From Adiantum capillus-veneris (taxonomy: Eukaryota > Streptophyta > Polypodiopsida > Polypodiales > Pteridaceae): DNA of 64,000 nt. Location: assembly GCA_014529385.2 (NCBI GenBank), contig CM043945.1:142270241-142334240 (forward strand), written 5' to 3'. Positions 21,861 to 33,262 of the stretch are shown here, piece by piece; the stretch's first letter is position 1, and every line of letters starts with the position of its first letter. The notes under the pieces were generated by a model. The model saw nothing but the letters and a program-made list of their open reading frames with translations, did no database searches and was not told the origin of the DNA. The position numbers were made by a program, and so were the translations under genes.

Positions 21861-24800
21861 AGTGATGGGTAGGGTTGCATTAGACTCGTCGCCTTCAAAA
21901 TACTGCCCTAATTCGTTAATGGGTACCTCAATCACAGACTTGTGTCCATCTAAGTCAAGTGATTGCACATGATTTTCCTCATCAATCATAATCGAGTCAG
22001 GTCTATTTGGTTGCGCAAAATGCGGTAATACCGTTCGTAGCTCTCCGTTAAGGAATGCTCGAAGTGCAAGGAATAACTCAGGATCTCCATACAGCTTTGC
22101 TATGATCGTGGTTTGGACCTCAGAAGACATGAAGTCCACTAGTTTGGCAACATTCATTGGCGTTTTGCAGGGTGTAGGTCCTTGACTAGGAACTAGTGAG
22201 GATGGAATCTCATATTTCTCAATGGGATCAGGTATTCCTTCGTTAAACATCCTTTCCAACAAGAAGGGTGTATGCTCACTTTCTGATGTCCCATCCTCAC
22301 TCCCTTCTTGGATGATACTAGATATGGCTAACGGTCTATGGTTCATGTGGGGTGGATGAACTTGCATGGGAAACACTGTGTCATGAATTTTGACCTGCAT
22401 GGGTTCTGGTTCTAGTTTCCTTTGAGTCTCCTCCACTAAACCTCTTAGATGTTTCACCTGCTCAATCTCGTCTACTGGGTTTGGGTACGTCCCAATCTTC
22501 TTTTTACGATTCTTCCCTTTTTGTCCCTGCGGTTTATCTTGGGGGTCTTGGATTGGATTTAGAAATACTTGTGGTGTTTTCAGAGGCTCTTTATGGTTTT
22601 CTCTTATTCGGTTTTCATTTGGTTCCATGTTACGGTTTTCTTTGTCGGTCTTTCCCTTTGTGGTATTGGTTCTAGTCTCCATTGTCTCGACTGAATCTGA
22701 ATCATCCTCGAGGTCATTCATATACACGGGGCCATCTCCTGTTCCTATGTTTGTTTTGGAACTTGGCTTTGAATTTTCCGTATTCTGCGACTTCTTCCTT
22801 CGTGTCTTCTTTTTCTTTGCTTGGATAACTGACGCGGTATCTCTCTCTTCGAGGATATGGCCTGGCCCTTGAAGCATGGACCGTGTAATCGCATAAGCGG
22901 TGCGACGGGTGGTATTGGCGATGTCACACTAGCAATTTTGACCAAATTTAGGGGTGTGATTTTAGGCGCATTTGGGTTATAGGGGCATTGGGCAATCAAG
23001 TGATCTATGCCACAACGATTACATGTGAGTATTGGCATTGCAGACGTGCTCCCTTGATTCATTTGCATCTGTGCAACATTCTTTTGCAGCCTAATAGGGC
23101 ACTCCGCTGCTCGATGTGGTGTTGATATTTTGACCTCTGGATGCGAGAGCAGCAGCTTGATAAACCGGCTTGACTTGCCCCCAACAATCTGCCATGTAGT
23201 ATATAGGACATTCTTCCAATGTATCAAGTCCGTAGACAATACTAGTGTCTATTTCCTCCTCACAGCCATCTGGATAAGCATTTGATGGCTTGCAACCCAC
23301 TTGGTTCATAGGGGCGACTCTTGGATGCGGGGGCTGTGGTCCTAGCACAAGAGGTGGTAGCGGTGTAGCTTGTACAACATTTTGAGATCTAGGGACCATG
23401 TGTTGCGGTAGTTGCTCAACAGGTGGAGCAGGCATCAATATAGGAGCTCGAGGTGCATCCGTCCAGGCTACAGGTGGTCTATTTGCCATCATACGTTTGA
23501 TCATTAAACAATCCTTAGCTTGGTGACCATACCTACCACATGCGTTGCAAGTTCCATTAAATTTTACTCTAAACGTAGGGCACTCACTAGTGCTATGTGG
23601 ACCTAAGCAAATGGAACACCATTGTTGCTCCCTTCTTGGATACATGTGACTATTTTGAGGGGGTCGATTATCCTTAAGAGACTCTTGGATTGCCTTGGTG
23701 AGGTCTATCAAGAAGGTCTCAAATACCTTTGGCTCATTGGCAATGGGCTTTGCAGTCATGGGTTCATACTCAATGGCTTGTGAGCTAGTGGATCTCGTGT
23801 CAGTAGACACCCTCATGCCTGCTATCATCAAGTTGTCCTCTAATTGGATTGCATTGGCAGTGACATCTTCCCAGGTTGTGATACCTCTAATCACTCATCC
23901 ATTATAGATTCCTTCATTCCTCAATCCTCGAATGAATCGATCAAGCAGTTGGTTATTGTTGAAGCGCTCATTTACAGGGCAGCGAGAGTTTAAGTGCTTT
24001 AGACGACTAATGAAGTCCCTTACTGACTCTCCTTCCTTACGTTCGGCCTTCTGTAGCTGAGATGCTACACCCCAAAGCACACCTTCTCGTATGTACTCCT
24101 TTAGAAACAACCTTCAAAGGGTAGGGTAGATTGTTTTCTCGTCCACCTTTAGGGTCTTATACCAATCTCCAGCCTTCCCACTTAATGTCAAGCTTAAGGC
24201 ATTGCACTTATGTAGTTCGTTGCGTTCCCCTAAGGAATCACATACTTGTTCAAACACTTCAATGTGTTTCCTAGCATCTTCGTCCCCATTGAATTTTTGC
24301 GTGAGTTTGGCAATTTGTACTGCCTTACTTCTAGGCTCTCTATCAGATGCATGACGCATATTTTTCGGGATAGATCGACCTATGGTTTGAGCAAACGTTG
24401 CCAAGTCACCTATGTGAGGAGGCAGGGCCGGTGGAGGTACTCTTGGAATCATATGTGGGAGAGGGACGGGTGCCGGTCTTGGCATATGTGTGGATGATAC
24501 AGGATATGGAACATAACCGGGCATAGGTCCACTCGGATAAGGGCTAGGGAGCGGCACTCGAGGAGCGTAAACAAGTGGTACTATTCGAGGTGTGGGGGCC
24601 ATGTGTGCATAAGGGGCTAGAGGCACATATGGTCGAGGCCCCATATTAGGTACTACGACACTAGGTAGTGGCACTGCGCTAACCGTAGATGTCATCGGTA
24701 CATTCTCTGTCAGGCTTATCCCTGGAGTGAGCACTGTGTTTTCCTTGATAGAGGGTTGAGCCAAGTTAGGGAAGCTAAAGTTTTCGCTCGGAGGCTCAGA

Positions 24801-25673
24801 TTGCATAGAGACCCCAGGTGAAATGACGTAAGATGGGTCCATGGGGCTCATTAGAGGAGTCTCCATTTGTGATAGAGTGGGCTGTTGAGCCTTGCTCGTA
24901 TCCAGAAATCTCATGGGGCCAGTTGAGAGTATATTTACCCCTCGGTTTTGCCTTTCTGATTGAATATTGCCATGGATAACATTACAGATCATTTTCTGTT
25001 GATCTTCGATGCTCGTGGCACTAGAGGTGGATTGTACAATCTCTATCCATCCTACATGGTAGGCGTGGCCAGAGTGTAGATCCGTCAACACCTCAGTGTG
25101 GAGGTCGTATGTCCAATGGTCATTAATGAACAATCCTTCTAGAGTCGACGTGTTAACGGTTTCTTGTGAGGTAGAAGCAATGTTGCTCCCCGTGGTTTTA
25201 CTTGTTACCAACGGTACTCTAGAGGGAACTTCTAAAGGAGGCAGCTCAAGAGGGCCTTCTTGGTAAGAAGTTGGTAGGATATCCACATGGACACTCTTTG
25301 GGGGTGTGGGGTCCACGTGCGATGTGAAAGGAGAGTCCACTTCCCCACCCCCTTCGTGTGCTTCATTTGCATCAGGTTCCGAGCGAGTAGCTCTACCTAA
25401 TGTTTCCATGAAACGGCTAAACATACTAGTACTAGGCTGTGGAGCTTCGGGAGGTGCATGGCCTTCTCTCTCAGTGTTTTGGGTAGGGTATGCTTCCATG
25501 ATTTCTGAGTCGGAGGAGGAATCACTAGCGGCTATTTTAGGGTCTTGGATGGTGCTACCTTGTGTCCCCGCTGAGGGTCTAGAGCTTATCGTGGATGGGT
25601 AATGGGTGTCCGTATGAATAGAGGCACCCTCAATATGCTCGTGTTCTAGCACCCGCCCAGAGCGTAAGTGCAT
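21600..25673 (-). pseudogene. Element A gag (with region up to the protease)
   Basis: The frame starts MHLRSGRVLEHE, a start also seen in other plant Gag proteins. A long Pro/Ser-rich N-terminal region follows to about 24430. The Retrotrans_gag-like helical region (about 23890-24430) includes FNGDEDARKHIEVFEQVC, LSGKAGDWY and RDFISRLKHLNSRCP. Three CCHC-like fingers follow: CSICLGPHSTSEC (23580-23618), CNACGRYGHQAKDC (23508-23549) and, in a shifted frame, CNRCGIDHLIAQC (22985-23023). TGA codons at 24114 and 23895 both sit where CGA (Arg) is expected. Two compensating frame changes between about 23150 and 22877 shift the third finger. The last part is basic (KKKKTRRKK), then acidic. Gag would form the particle and bind RNA. 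Confidence 0.85.
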
Positions 25674-26703
25674 GGGCTTTTGATACCCTAAGGTGTCAAA
25701 AAGCTGCTCTAGGAGGCCTTGTGACTAGTTTTTAGCGTGTTTTTTGTTTGTTTTTTGGCTAGATTTTTTAGAGCATGTCGTGGAATGGGCCGTGTGATAG
25801 CTCGAAACGAGCGTATCGGTCAGAGGGTCGTGCCGTGCTTTACAGCCCTCCGTTTGGTCACTCTATGCCCTCGGAATCCCTAAAACTGTCAATTTCCAGT
25901 AGGGAACTAGGCCCAAACTAGAAAGTCTAAGGGTGCAAGTGGGAAGAGAAAGGAGGAGGGTGGAGGACTTGTCCCACATGCTCTCATTCTCTCTTGAGGG
26001 AGTAGGGTATATATATAAGAGTGAGTCTAGTATATATCACAAGACTGAGGACTAAGGCCTGGGCCTGGGCTTGGGTCCAAGCTTGGGCTTGGAAAAATGA
26101 TCCCGATCCCGATCTATCTTTTATACCAACCAACCCGTCTGTTTTAAGAGTCACGTTTTTTATTTTCAAAAAATTTCACCGCCCGCTCACTCGCGTTTTT
26201 AATTTCCTTTTTTTTTTTTTCTCTTTTTTTTTTTCAGAAATTTTTTTTCCCCCAAAAAAAATAAATTTTTTTTTAATTAAAAAAATCACTTTTTTTTCAG
26301 AATTTTTTTTTTGATGCAGAAAATATAGAAATTGAAAGCGCAGAAATTGAAAATGCAGAAATGCAAAAAATTGAAAAAACGCAGAAATGCAGAAAATTGC
26401 AGAAATTGAAAACACAGAAATTGAAAATGCAGAAATTCAGAAAATTGAAAAAACGCAGAAATGCAGAAAATTGCAGAAATTGAAAACGTCGAAATTGAAA
26501 ATGCAGAAATTGCAGAAATTGAAAAAACGCAAGAAATGCAGAAAATTGAAAAAGCACAGACAATAGCAGAAATTGAAACTTGACAGAAAATGCAGAAAAC
26601 GCAAAAAACAGAAATCTCCACACACTCCTTCCCTGCCTTTCCTATGATAGAAATTGCACCACAAGGAAGCGTAAAGTGCTAACCGAGCTTAGTGTAGGAC
26701 ATA
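25674..26703 (-). other. Element A 5' leader with minisatellite
   Basis: About 1 kb lies between the primer-binding site and the gag start. It contains T-rich runs at about 26205-26310 and a short tandem repeat at 26325-26600. No gene was seen. Long open frames of Phe/Cys/Ile composition on the minus strand come only from the repeat. Confidence 0.7.
26325..26600. repeat. Minisatellite, unit about 14-20 bp (GCAGAAATTGAAAA type)
   Basis: The plus strand repeats variants of GCAGAAATTGAAAACG and GCAGAAATGCAGAAAATT about sixteen times. It lies in the transcribed leader of element A and is absent from the other elements in the window. Confidence 0.9.
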
Positions 26704-26721
26704 TCTCCGGCAGCGGCGCCA
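26704..26721 (-). other. Primer-binding site of element A
   Basis: The minus strand reads TGGCGCCGCTGCCGGAGA, starting four bases inside the 5' LTR end. It begins TGG, complementary to the CCA tail of tRNA. From memory it resembles the TGGCGCCGTTGCCGGGGA type attributed to a plant tRNA-Asp and used by Athila-like elements, with two or three mismatches. The tRNA identity was not checked. Confidence 0.75.
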
Positions 26722-26725
26722 AAAA

Positions 26726-26976
26726 TGTGCGCTCCTTGCCGCACTCTCGAAGCAAGGGACTTGCCAATACACCGTGTGCGAGCCACAAACGGCTCCAAGC
26801 ACACAACAAGCCTAAACTAGCAAACTCAAGAGAACAAAGGGTGTGTCACTCACCGCTCTACGCTCGCCTTCGTGGTGGATTCCTCGCCGCGATGAAGAAG
26901 AAGCTGCAGTCGTGCCGCGCTCAACCGCTTCGCCGCCGTCGTGCCTTCGTAATGCTCTATCGCACACACACTCTCC

Positions 26977-27015
<39 letters not shown>

Positions 27016-27318
27016 AAGGAGGTGAAGAAGAAGAAGATGGAGATGGAGCAAGAGCACTCTTCTATTGCACAAATGAGAGAATGAGTAAAAATTAGGTTTA
27101 GTTGGCTTTTATAGGAGCTCACCCCATTCACACTTGGGCGCCCATGCTTAGCCAACTAACCCTAGCATGTTCGTGTTAGAGTGCGCCTCTCATCGGCGAT
27201 CACTCTTACCCTTTTCCTATTGGTCCGACAAGCCCGGTACCTGACTCTAAATAATACATAATATGGTTACAGTGTCCGTCGTAGGCGATAGGGTGTCCGT
27301 GAGCCACGAGGGTTAACA
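26726..27318 (-). repeat. Element A 5' LTR
   Basis: This is the same sequence as 13861-14441 with a longer (AC)n run near 26990-27017. It carries the TATA box at 27107-27113 on the minus strand and is followed by GTGTA at 27319-27323. Confidence 0.95.
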
Positions 27319-27323
27319 GTGTA
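27319..27323. other. Target-site duplication GTGTA, right copy
   Basis: Pairs with 13856-13860 and proves that the two LTRs belong to one insertion. Confidence 0.92.
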
Positions 27324-27563
27324 AAGCACCACCACTTGTATTTGTGCATAGGCATCCACCTGATCTTGTGCTCATGTGTCAAAAGATTGTCTATTTGTGT
27401 AAGCCTATATAGAGGCACATTCAGCTGAATATATGTAACCCTTTATCATTTTCAATATACCATATTGTATTGTGCAATAGTATCTCTCTCAAGCTCTACA
27501 CTAACCTCTCCAAGCATGCTTATGCCATGAATGGCACACTAACACATCCTCCTTAACCCTACA
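27324..27563 (+). repeat. Copia-type LTR, right part
   Basis: Joined to 13766-13860 across element A it makes an LTR of about 335 bp running TGTTGGG...CCCTACA. A TATA-like CCTATATAGAGGC lies near 27404-27416, and TATGTAACCC and CAATATACC follow, as in many copia LTRs. A Met-tRNA-type primer site comes directly after. No copia coding region and no second LTR were found, so the rest of that element is lost or very decayed. Confidence 0.62.
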
Positions 27564-27565
27564 AC

Positions 27566-27577
27566 TGATATCAGAGC
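27566..27577 (+). other. Copia-type primer-binding site (initiator-Met type)
   Basis: TGATATCAGAGC differs by one base from TGGTATCAGAGC, the primer site complementary to initiator tRNA-Met that most plant copia elements use. It lies two bases after the LTR end. Confidence 0.7.
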
Positions 27578-30035
27578 TACTAGAGAAATTAGCATCTCCT
27601 AATTGCCATTGATCTACATTATAATAATCACACTAACTGTTGCTTGATTACCAAGCTTTTGGACACGTCCTTGACATGATGTTGCTTGATTACCAAGCTT
27701 TTGGACACGTCCTTGACATGATTGTCATTGATTAATATATGTGTGCATGATAAGGCATCCATTGCATTATTTTAATCTCTATTTGTGTCGAAGTTTATGA
27801 TTATTTTTAGCTTTTTACATCTCTAATTACTTTAATCATATCACATATTTTGTCGCATTGTCGGTGCGTACGCATAGTCCTTTGCTAAGCCACTCCATTG
27901 AACCCTTGATTGTTTGATTCACATGTCATTTGATTCGTCAAATTGATGTCCAACATCCCTTTGTTTTGAGCTTTTGTGTGATAGCTTAATCTTTTGATCT
28001 GAGCATGATTAATCCATAATAATAATAATTATTATTATTATTATTTTCTTGTTTTAAGAGTGTGCGTGTGTTTCTGTGATAGCACCTAAGAGTGGTGGGA
28101 ATCATTTCTTTTTAACAAAACAAAGAGGCCACGTGCATCTAGGTACTCACTAAGTCACTGCCAGCTTGCAATAGTTGATATCCCATAAGCAGCGGACCTC
28201 GCTCACATGTGAAGCTTTCCCTTGCACTTCTGCTTGATGTCCATGTAGCCCTTGTAACTGCATCTGCATCGTGAAGTTCCACAAGCTCTTCCCGGCTTCC
28301 CCTCTGAGAGTTGTGCTCCCCTCAGTTTTTGGGCGAATTGATGGTCTCTCCCACTTTGTAACCATTCCTGCAATTGGCTTCTTCTATGAGCTTGTAGCCC
28401 CGCTCAAGGCTTTGCAAGTCATCAATCGGCCAAACCATCAACCTGCACAAGTCCATAGCTATTCTCACCCGCATGCTCAGCAGGTCAGCCAACTCACTCT
28501 CGCTACTCACAACCCAAACAGAACTCTGAACACCGTAGACCCAATTACTGCAGTGTAGTCAAAACTGCCAAGAAATTGTGTGTCATCCATAGCCCTCATC
28601 TTGAGTACCTCGTCTTCAGGTAGGCTTTCAACAATCAATGCCCAATTCTCCCACTTGGTTCGCCCTCTGCTCCTGCCGAGCACTCACAGTAGAATCCCTT
28701 CTACAACTTGCCGCTTGCACATGGGTAAGCCCCAACCCCCTCCATACCTAGCCTTGCCACCTACAAAACTCGTGCTCACTGTCATCTGCTACTCTCGGCC
28801 CTGCTGCATCATCATCGTGATGCTGTATCGTCTCAACTTATCGTCATCTCCCTCGTCACCTCATCATCATCCTTGTCGGCATCTTCAATAAGAGCTTATT
28901 CGACATTTTTTTTGGCATTAAGTTTTTTTTATAAAAAAGCCGTTCCCACAACCTCAAGCCCTTTCTAGCAATATCCTTCCCCCCACAGCACGACCTCTTC
29001 TTGTACTCCTTTCGCTACAAGCACTCATGCACCATCCATGCACCAAACAATGCATACGGCAAGCGTGCACCAGTTTGTTCTTACACACTATCACGCAATG
29101 TATGAAATACTTGCGCATCTCATGTCTTCTACACGCATGCACAAGCTTATTGACATCAAACAAACTACATATGTTTATTTCAGTGCTTCTGCACACATGC
29201 CTAGTGTGAGACGACTAGACACTACCGGCATGAAACCGGTAAGACCTTCCTCACGTGCTATAGATACATGCACCCGTGACATATATGTTACACCTACGCA
29301 TGCATCAGTCACCTGCAATGCACTACATGTGACTAGGATAAGAACATCACTAAATGAACAAAAAAAAACATCAATGAGCACCACTCGTGCAATGCATGTG
29401 TATTGTATCCCATTCGCCATGGACATTGCATCTTTGTCACAAAGGAACAATAACTTGAATAAAGAAAATCAACATCAACATGAAAGCGTTGACACACAAC
29501 GAAGTTCACAACATCAAGACAAAGGGATAGCAGTTGGGGGACATTCTCCAACACATTCAATATAATTTCAAAATCCTTTTACATAGCATAAAATAATTCA
29601 AGGGGTTTTTCCCACACGGTTTTTCCCTCCACTATACATATATGTGCATTGTGTCTTCCTTTGCATTTTGCATTGGATCAAAACATCGACGATAACAACA
29701 ACAACATTGAAATGTAGCAAGAATACCGACAACAAAATCCAAAACCTTTTGCAGTTTTGTGAGGGAAAGAAAATCCTCCAGTAAACAACAAACAACATGT
29801 GTTGTGCGCATTATCTCTCTTGTGTACCTTACCCTCTATTTATGCCAGGGGAGGCTTGTGTGGGCCTAGACCCTGATGTTTTGTATGCCTACACCCTTTG
29901 TGTCTATGGGAGGAAACTTTGTGTTCAAGGGGAGGCTTGTGAATTGTGTGCCTCACCCTAGTGTGTTTTGAGGGGAGGATTGTGTGAGTGATATGGAACC
30001 AAAAATTATGTGAGTGATATGCAACCAAAACCCAC
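27578..30035. other. Unrecognised 2.4-kb stretch
   Basis: No family could be recognised. It holds a 42-bp direct duplication (27639-27722), an (AAT)/(ATT) run at 28018-28045 and several medium open frames on both strands at 28150-29565 without clear coding character. It may be the decayed interior of the copia element. Confidence 0.4.
27639..27722 (+). repeat. 42-bp tandem duplication
   Basis: Two identical or nearly identical 42-bp copies beginning GTTGCTTGATTACCAAGC at 27639 and 27681. Confidence 0.95.
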
Positions 30036-31210
30036 ACAGGGAGGGATCTTGTGGCGGCCATTTTGCCATGAAGGTCATGTTGCATAAAATTTTGCAAGAA
30101 GGCTATGTGTGGCCAAGAATTTAGTGGGATGTTAACCATTGGTGCAACTCTTATTTGCCTTGCCAAAAAATGGGGAAGAGAATTTTGAAGCCCGAAGTAC
30201 AGAAAACAATTATAGCTTTCTATGTGTTTGAAAGATGGGGTCTATGCTATTGGACCCTTACCCATGACTAGCAAAAGGAATACTTACGTCTTGACAATAG
30301 TGGATTATTTGTCAGGTTAGACAAAATCCAAAGCTGTCAGACAGATTACCAGTAAAGGAAATCGGAAAATTATATGAGAATATATGCTACAAATTTGGTG
30401 TGTCACTAGAGCTACTTTCTGATAGGAGACCCGGATTTAGAGGAGAGCTGTTTGATTTCCTATGCAAGAAGCTCAATATATAGTACAAGTAGAGTTCTCC
30501 TTATTATTCACAATGCAATGGTCTCAATGAGAGGTTCAACAAAGAGTTGGTGAAAATCTTGACAAAGATGACCTAGAAAAATGGAAAAACTTGCGATTCA
30601 AAGTTTCCTTGTGCATTATGGGCCTACAGAACTGCTATCAAAATGAGCACAAGGTTTTCTCCTTACTTCTTGGTCTATGGCAAGGAAAAATTATTGCCAA
30701 TTGAAGTGGAGATTCCTGCACTCAAATTGTTGTCATTGGAAGATGAAGATCAAAGAGATACCTGGCAAAAAAGGATATTGGATCTATAATGTTTGCAATT
30801 GGACATAGTTTTGGCTTTGAGCTACCATGAAGAAGTATCAAAGAAAGCTTAGCTAAAGGATAATGAATGCATAAAGGATAAGGGAATTGAAAAGAGGGAT
30901 CTTGTGTTGCAATACAATAGTAAGTTGGAACATACCTTTCAAAAAAAGTTTCAAATTAAGTGGGAAAGTCCTTTTACTATTATGAACAATCTTGATAATG
31001 ACATATATCAGTTTGCAGGTTTGGGTGGTGCACATCATAAACACCGTGTTAATGGTTACATATTAAAGAAATATCTAGCATGTTTGATGACAATTGTGAT
31101 AGATGAGATGCTAACAATGGAGGAAGACAGTGTGAAAACTTTTGAGGTTTCTGGGAATGAGCTACAACAATTGTTCACCCTAGAAACCTCTGCTTGTCAT
31201 GAATGATCAA
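30036..31210 (+). pseudogene. Element D integrase remnant (Tat-like Ty3)
   Basis: It starts inside the integrase zinc-binding region (GGHFAMKVMLHKILQEGY) and runs through the core with many stops to the integrase tail at 30904-31206 (TFQKKFQIKWESPF, then HHKHRVNGYILKKY). It matches elements B and C. The left edge near 30036 is abrupt. The 5' three quarters of the element are missing. Confidence 0.82.
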
Positions 31211-31215
31211 GCAGG

Positions 31216-31236
31216 CTACAGGAGGTTGGCAAGCTA
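31216..31236 (+). other. Polypurine tract of element D
   Basis: TACAGGAGGTTGGCAAGCTA precedes the LTR start TGTTAGGC at 31237, aligned with the tracts of elements C and B. Confidence 0.6.
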
Positions 31237-32088
31237 TGTTAGGCATTTTTGCGATGAGCATAAAGTCACTAAATCATGCTAAAATGCTTGCTAATTAGCC
31301 TCATGTACATATGTGTACATAGTGCTTCCAGTCTTGGAAGTGACCATGTAAACATTCATCTACAAAGGTTTGATTTTACCAGGCTTGAGTGCTGAGGTTT
31401 TGGGTTGTTTGAGTCCCCAAGACATAGTTTTCAATAATTATTTTCAGCTGTGCTTTACAACTCGTGAATCGGACTTATACATCATGAATTATGTGCATCC
31501 AAAGTGGGCAGTCTCAACTTAGAAAGTGATTGCAGCTACATGCGACAAAGGAAATTGGGCCAGCCCGATGGTTGGAATTGGGAATGCCGAGGTTTAATAT
31601 TTCTAGAAGTAGCCGAGATGATGGGCTCCAAGCATTGTGTTACTGTGTGTCATTTGGTGATCGGAGCATTAAGTTATGCTTTGGGAAAGGTTGTCCGAGA
31701 AGTTCTCCTGCTTGGGGAAGAAGTTGGAAATTAATTGGGCATGAGGGAGTTGGGAGGATGATTGGGGAGGAATATGTTTCCATGTGGCATGGGAATTATC
31801 CCACATGGGAACGGAAAAGGGGATAGTAGAGGGTATATAGGGCACATTGGGGGCTCATTATGGGTGTATCAAGGTGAAAGGAGCTCTCAAGGCTTGGCTA
31901 TGAAGGGGCTCGTGGGACTCATGGGGGAGAAGGGGATTATTTTTTGGGTTTCCACTCAGCTGGATAGGTGCTTGGCTTAGATTGTTGGTCCCTGAACACT
32001 TGCTCCCACCCCATTCCCTTGATCAAAAGGTCACCGACACCTCATTTTCTACCCAAAAAAGGTAAAAAATTAACCAATTCAAAGACGC
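31237..32088 (+). repeat. Element D 3' LTR, first part (interrupted by element B)
   Basis: Starts TGTTAGGC after the polypurine tract. It is similar to element C's LTR, especially at 31880-32088 versus 7420-7615. It stops at 32088, where element B's LTR begins TGTGAGCGGG. The continuation is found in inverted orientation at 42480-42716. Confidence 0.75.
32084..32088. other. Probable target-site duplication of element B (GACGC)
   Basis: GACGC abuts B's 3' LTR at 32089. In the reverse complement the other LTR copy ends at 42717 and is followed by ACGC (42716-42713), a 4 of 5 match. Confidence 0.5.
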
Positions 32089-33234
32089 TGTGAGCGGGAT
32101 GGAAACACACAAAACGCCTCTATAATGACCCAACACACACTCTTGGAATGATACACACACACACACACTATGGGGCACCACTCGACTTACACAACCAGCC
32201 TGGCCGAGACAGGAAACACACAGACGAAGTGAGAAGAGAGAGATTTTCCACTTGCCCACTCAACACTCACACATACACAATCACACACACACTCTAAATT
32301 CAGTTCAAAAGAGGCAAATTGCTGTTGTTTAGACTCAATGAATCTCAGCCCAACACCAATGGGGAAAATAGTTTACACAGTATTGAGGAAATACACCAGA
32401 TACAACCACAAAGTTAAGCAGAGGCTTCACTCACCGGAGAAGATTACACAGAAAAACAGCAAAAAATATGTGAGGAATTTGGAAAAATGGACAGTGCCAT
32501 TGCTCCCGGAGCACCCAAAAACCCCACCCTACAATGTCACAGTGCTCAAATCCGACCTCGAATGAGCAGTTTAGGGCCAAAAAATGCTCCAAAAACAACA
32601 AAAACACACTTGCGGCTGTTCCTCCTCTCTTCTCCACGTTTTGTCTAGTCTTCTCTCCCTTTTTTCAGTTCCCACACTTAGCTTTATTAGTTGGGCACCC
32701 GTGGCCTTTTAGATGACCTCAAACGGACCCCGAACAGGCCAAAAACTGACCTCGCAGTGCATAGTTGTCACCTTTTTGCATCATCCGCACACCTGGCACT
32801 CAGTTTTTCCCAATAATGCATCCCGAAACCACGTGAAGTGGCCCCAAAAGGTGGTCCTCATGATGATCTTGCTGCATAAGTATCACAAGAAAACACCCAC
32901 GTCATGTCCGTACTTCTCCGCGTGCAAGTATTGACCCCGTTCGACCTCCTGACGCCACTCGATGCCATCTGACGCACCTGCTTACCTCATGTCGTCGGCC
33001 TGCGGATAGCTTCCTCGAGAATTTTTACGCGCTACCAACTCCTCCTTATTGTAGAAAAAACAAACTGGTATTGATAATAGTGAAAATCGCTGCACTATGT
33101 ACACCCTGTCCTACTTGTACACAGGTGGGCCCCACATAACCACCTGGCTATGGAAATTGGGTAATCCTTTATTCGATGCACCATGCATGTGTATGTACAT
33201 ATGTGCAATCCCTTGCTCAAAAAAAGTCCTGACA
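32089..33234 (-). repeat. Element B 3' LTR
   Basis: On the minus strand it begins TGTCAGGAC straight after the polypurine tract and ends CCCGCTCACA. A near-identical copy lies at 42717-43853, but in the opposite orientation, so it is not a normal direct LTR pair. Confidence 0.85.
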
Positions 33235-33255
33235 TAATTTGCCCATCCCCTAGCC
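33235..33255 (-). other. Polypurine tract of element B
   Basis: The minus strand reads GGCTAGGGGATGGGCAAATTA directly before TGTCAGGAC. The core GGGNTGGGCAA is shared with element E. Confidence 0.7.
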
Positions 33256-33262
33256 TGCTAGA

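Larger units (their letters stand above)
13861..27318 (-). mobile_element. Element A: complete Ty3/gypsy retrotransposon, Athila/Tat-like, with an extra 3' protease domain
   Basis: The element is 13458 bp and lies on the minus strand. It has two LTRs of 581 bp (13861-14441) and 593 bp (26726-27318), a 5-bp duplication GTGTA on both sides, a primer-binding site, a polypurine tract and a very long coding frame. The order in the sense direction is gag, protease, RT, RNase H, integrase, then a second retropepsin-like domain and a WVPK-repeat tail, all in one frame from 25673 to 16692. About six LTR substitutions are visible in roughly 580 bp, plus a dinucleotide-repeat length difference, so it is a fairly young insertion. 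The coding frame has at least five nonsense codons (24114, 23895, 21600, 19149, 17469) and one pair of compensating shifts, so this copy is not autonomous now. It inserted in a copia-type LTR. Confidence 0.93.

Noticed and set aside
27566-27577. TGATATCAGAGC as part of a tRNA gene
   Set aside because: It is the short complement of a tRNA end located just after an LTR terminus. No cloverleaf sequence surrounds it.
28150-29565. Medium open frames on both strands as host genes
   Set aside because: Frames overlap on both strands, no domain was recognised and codon use looks random.
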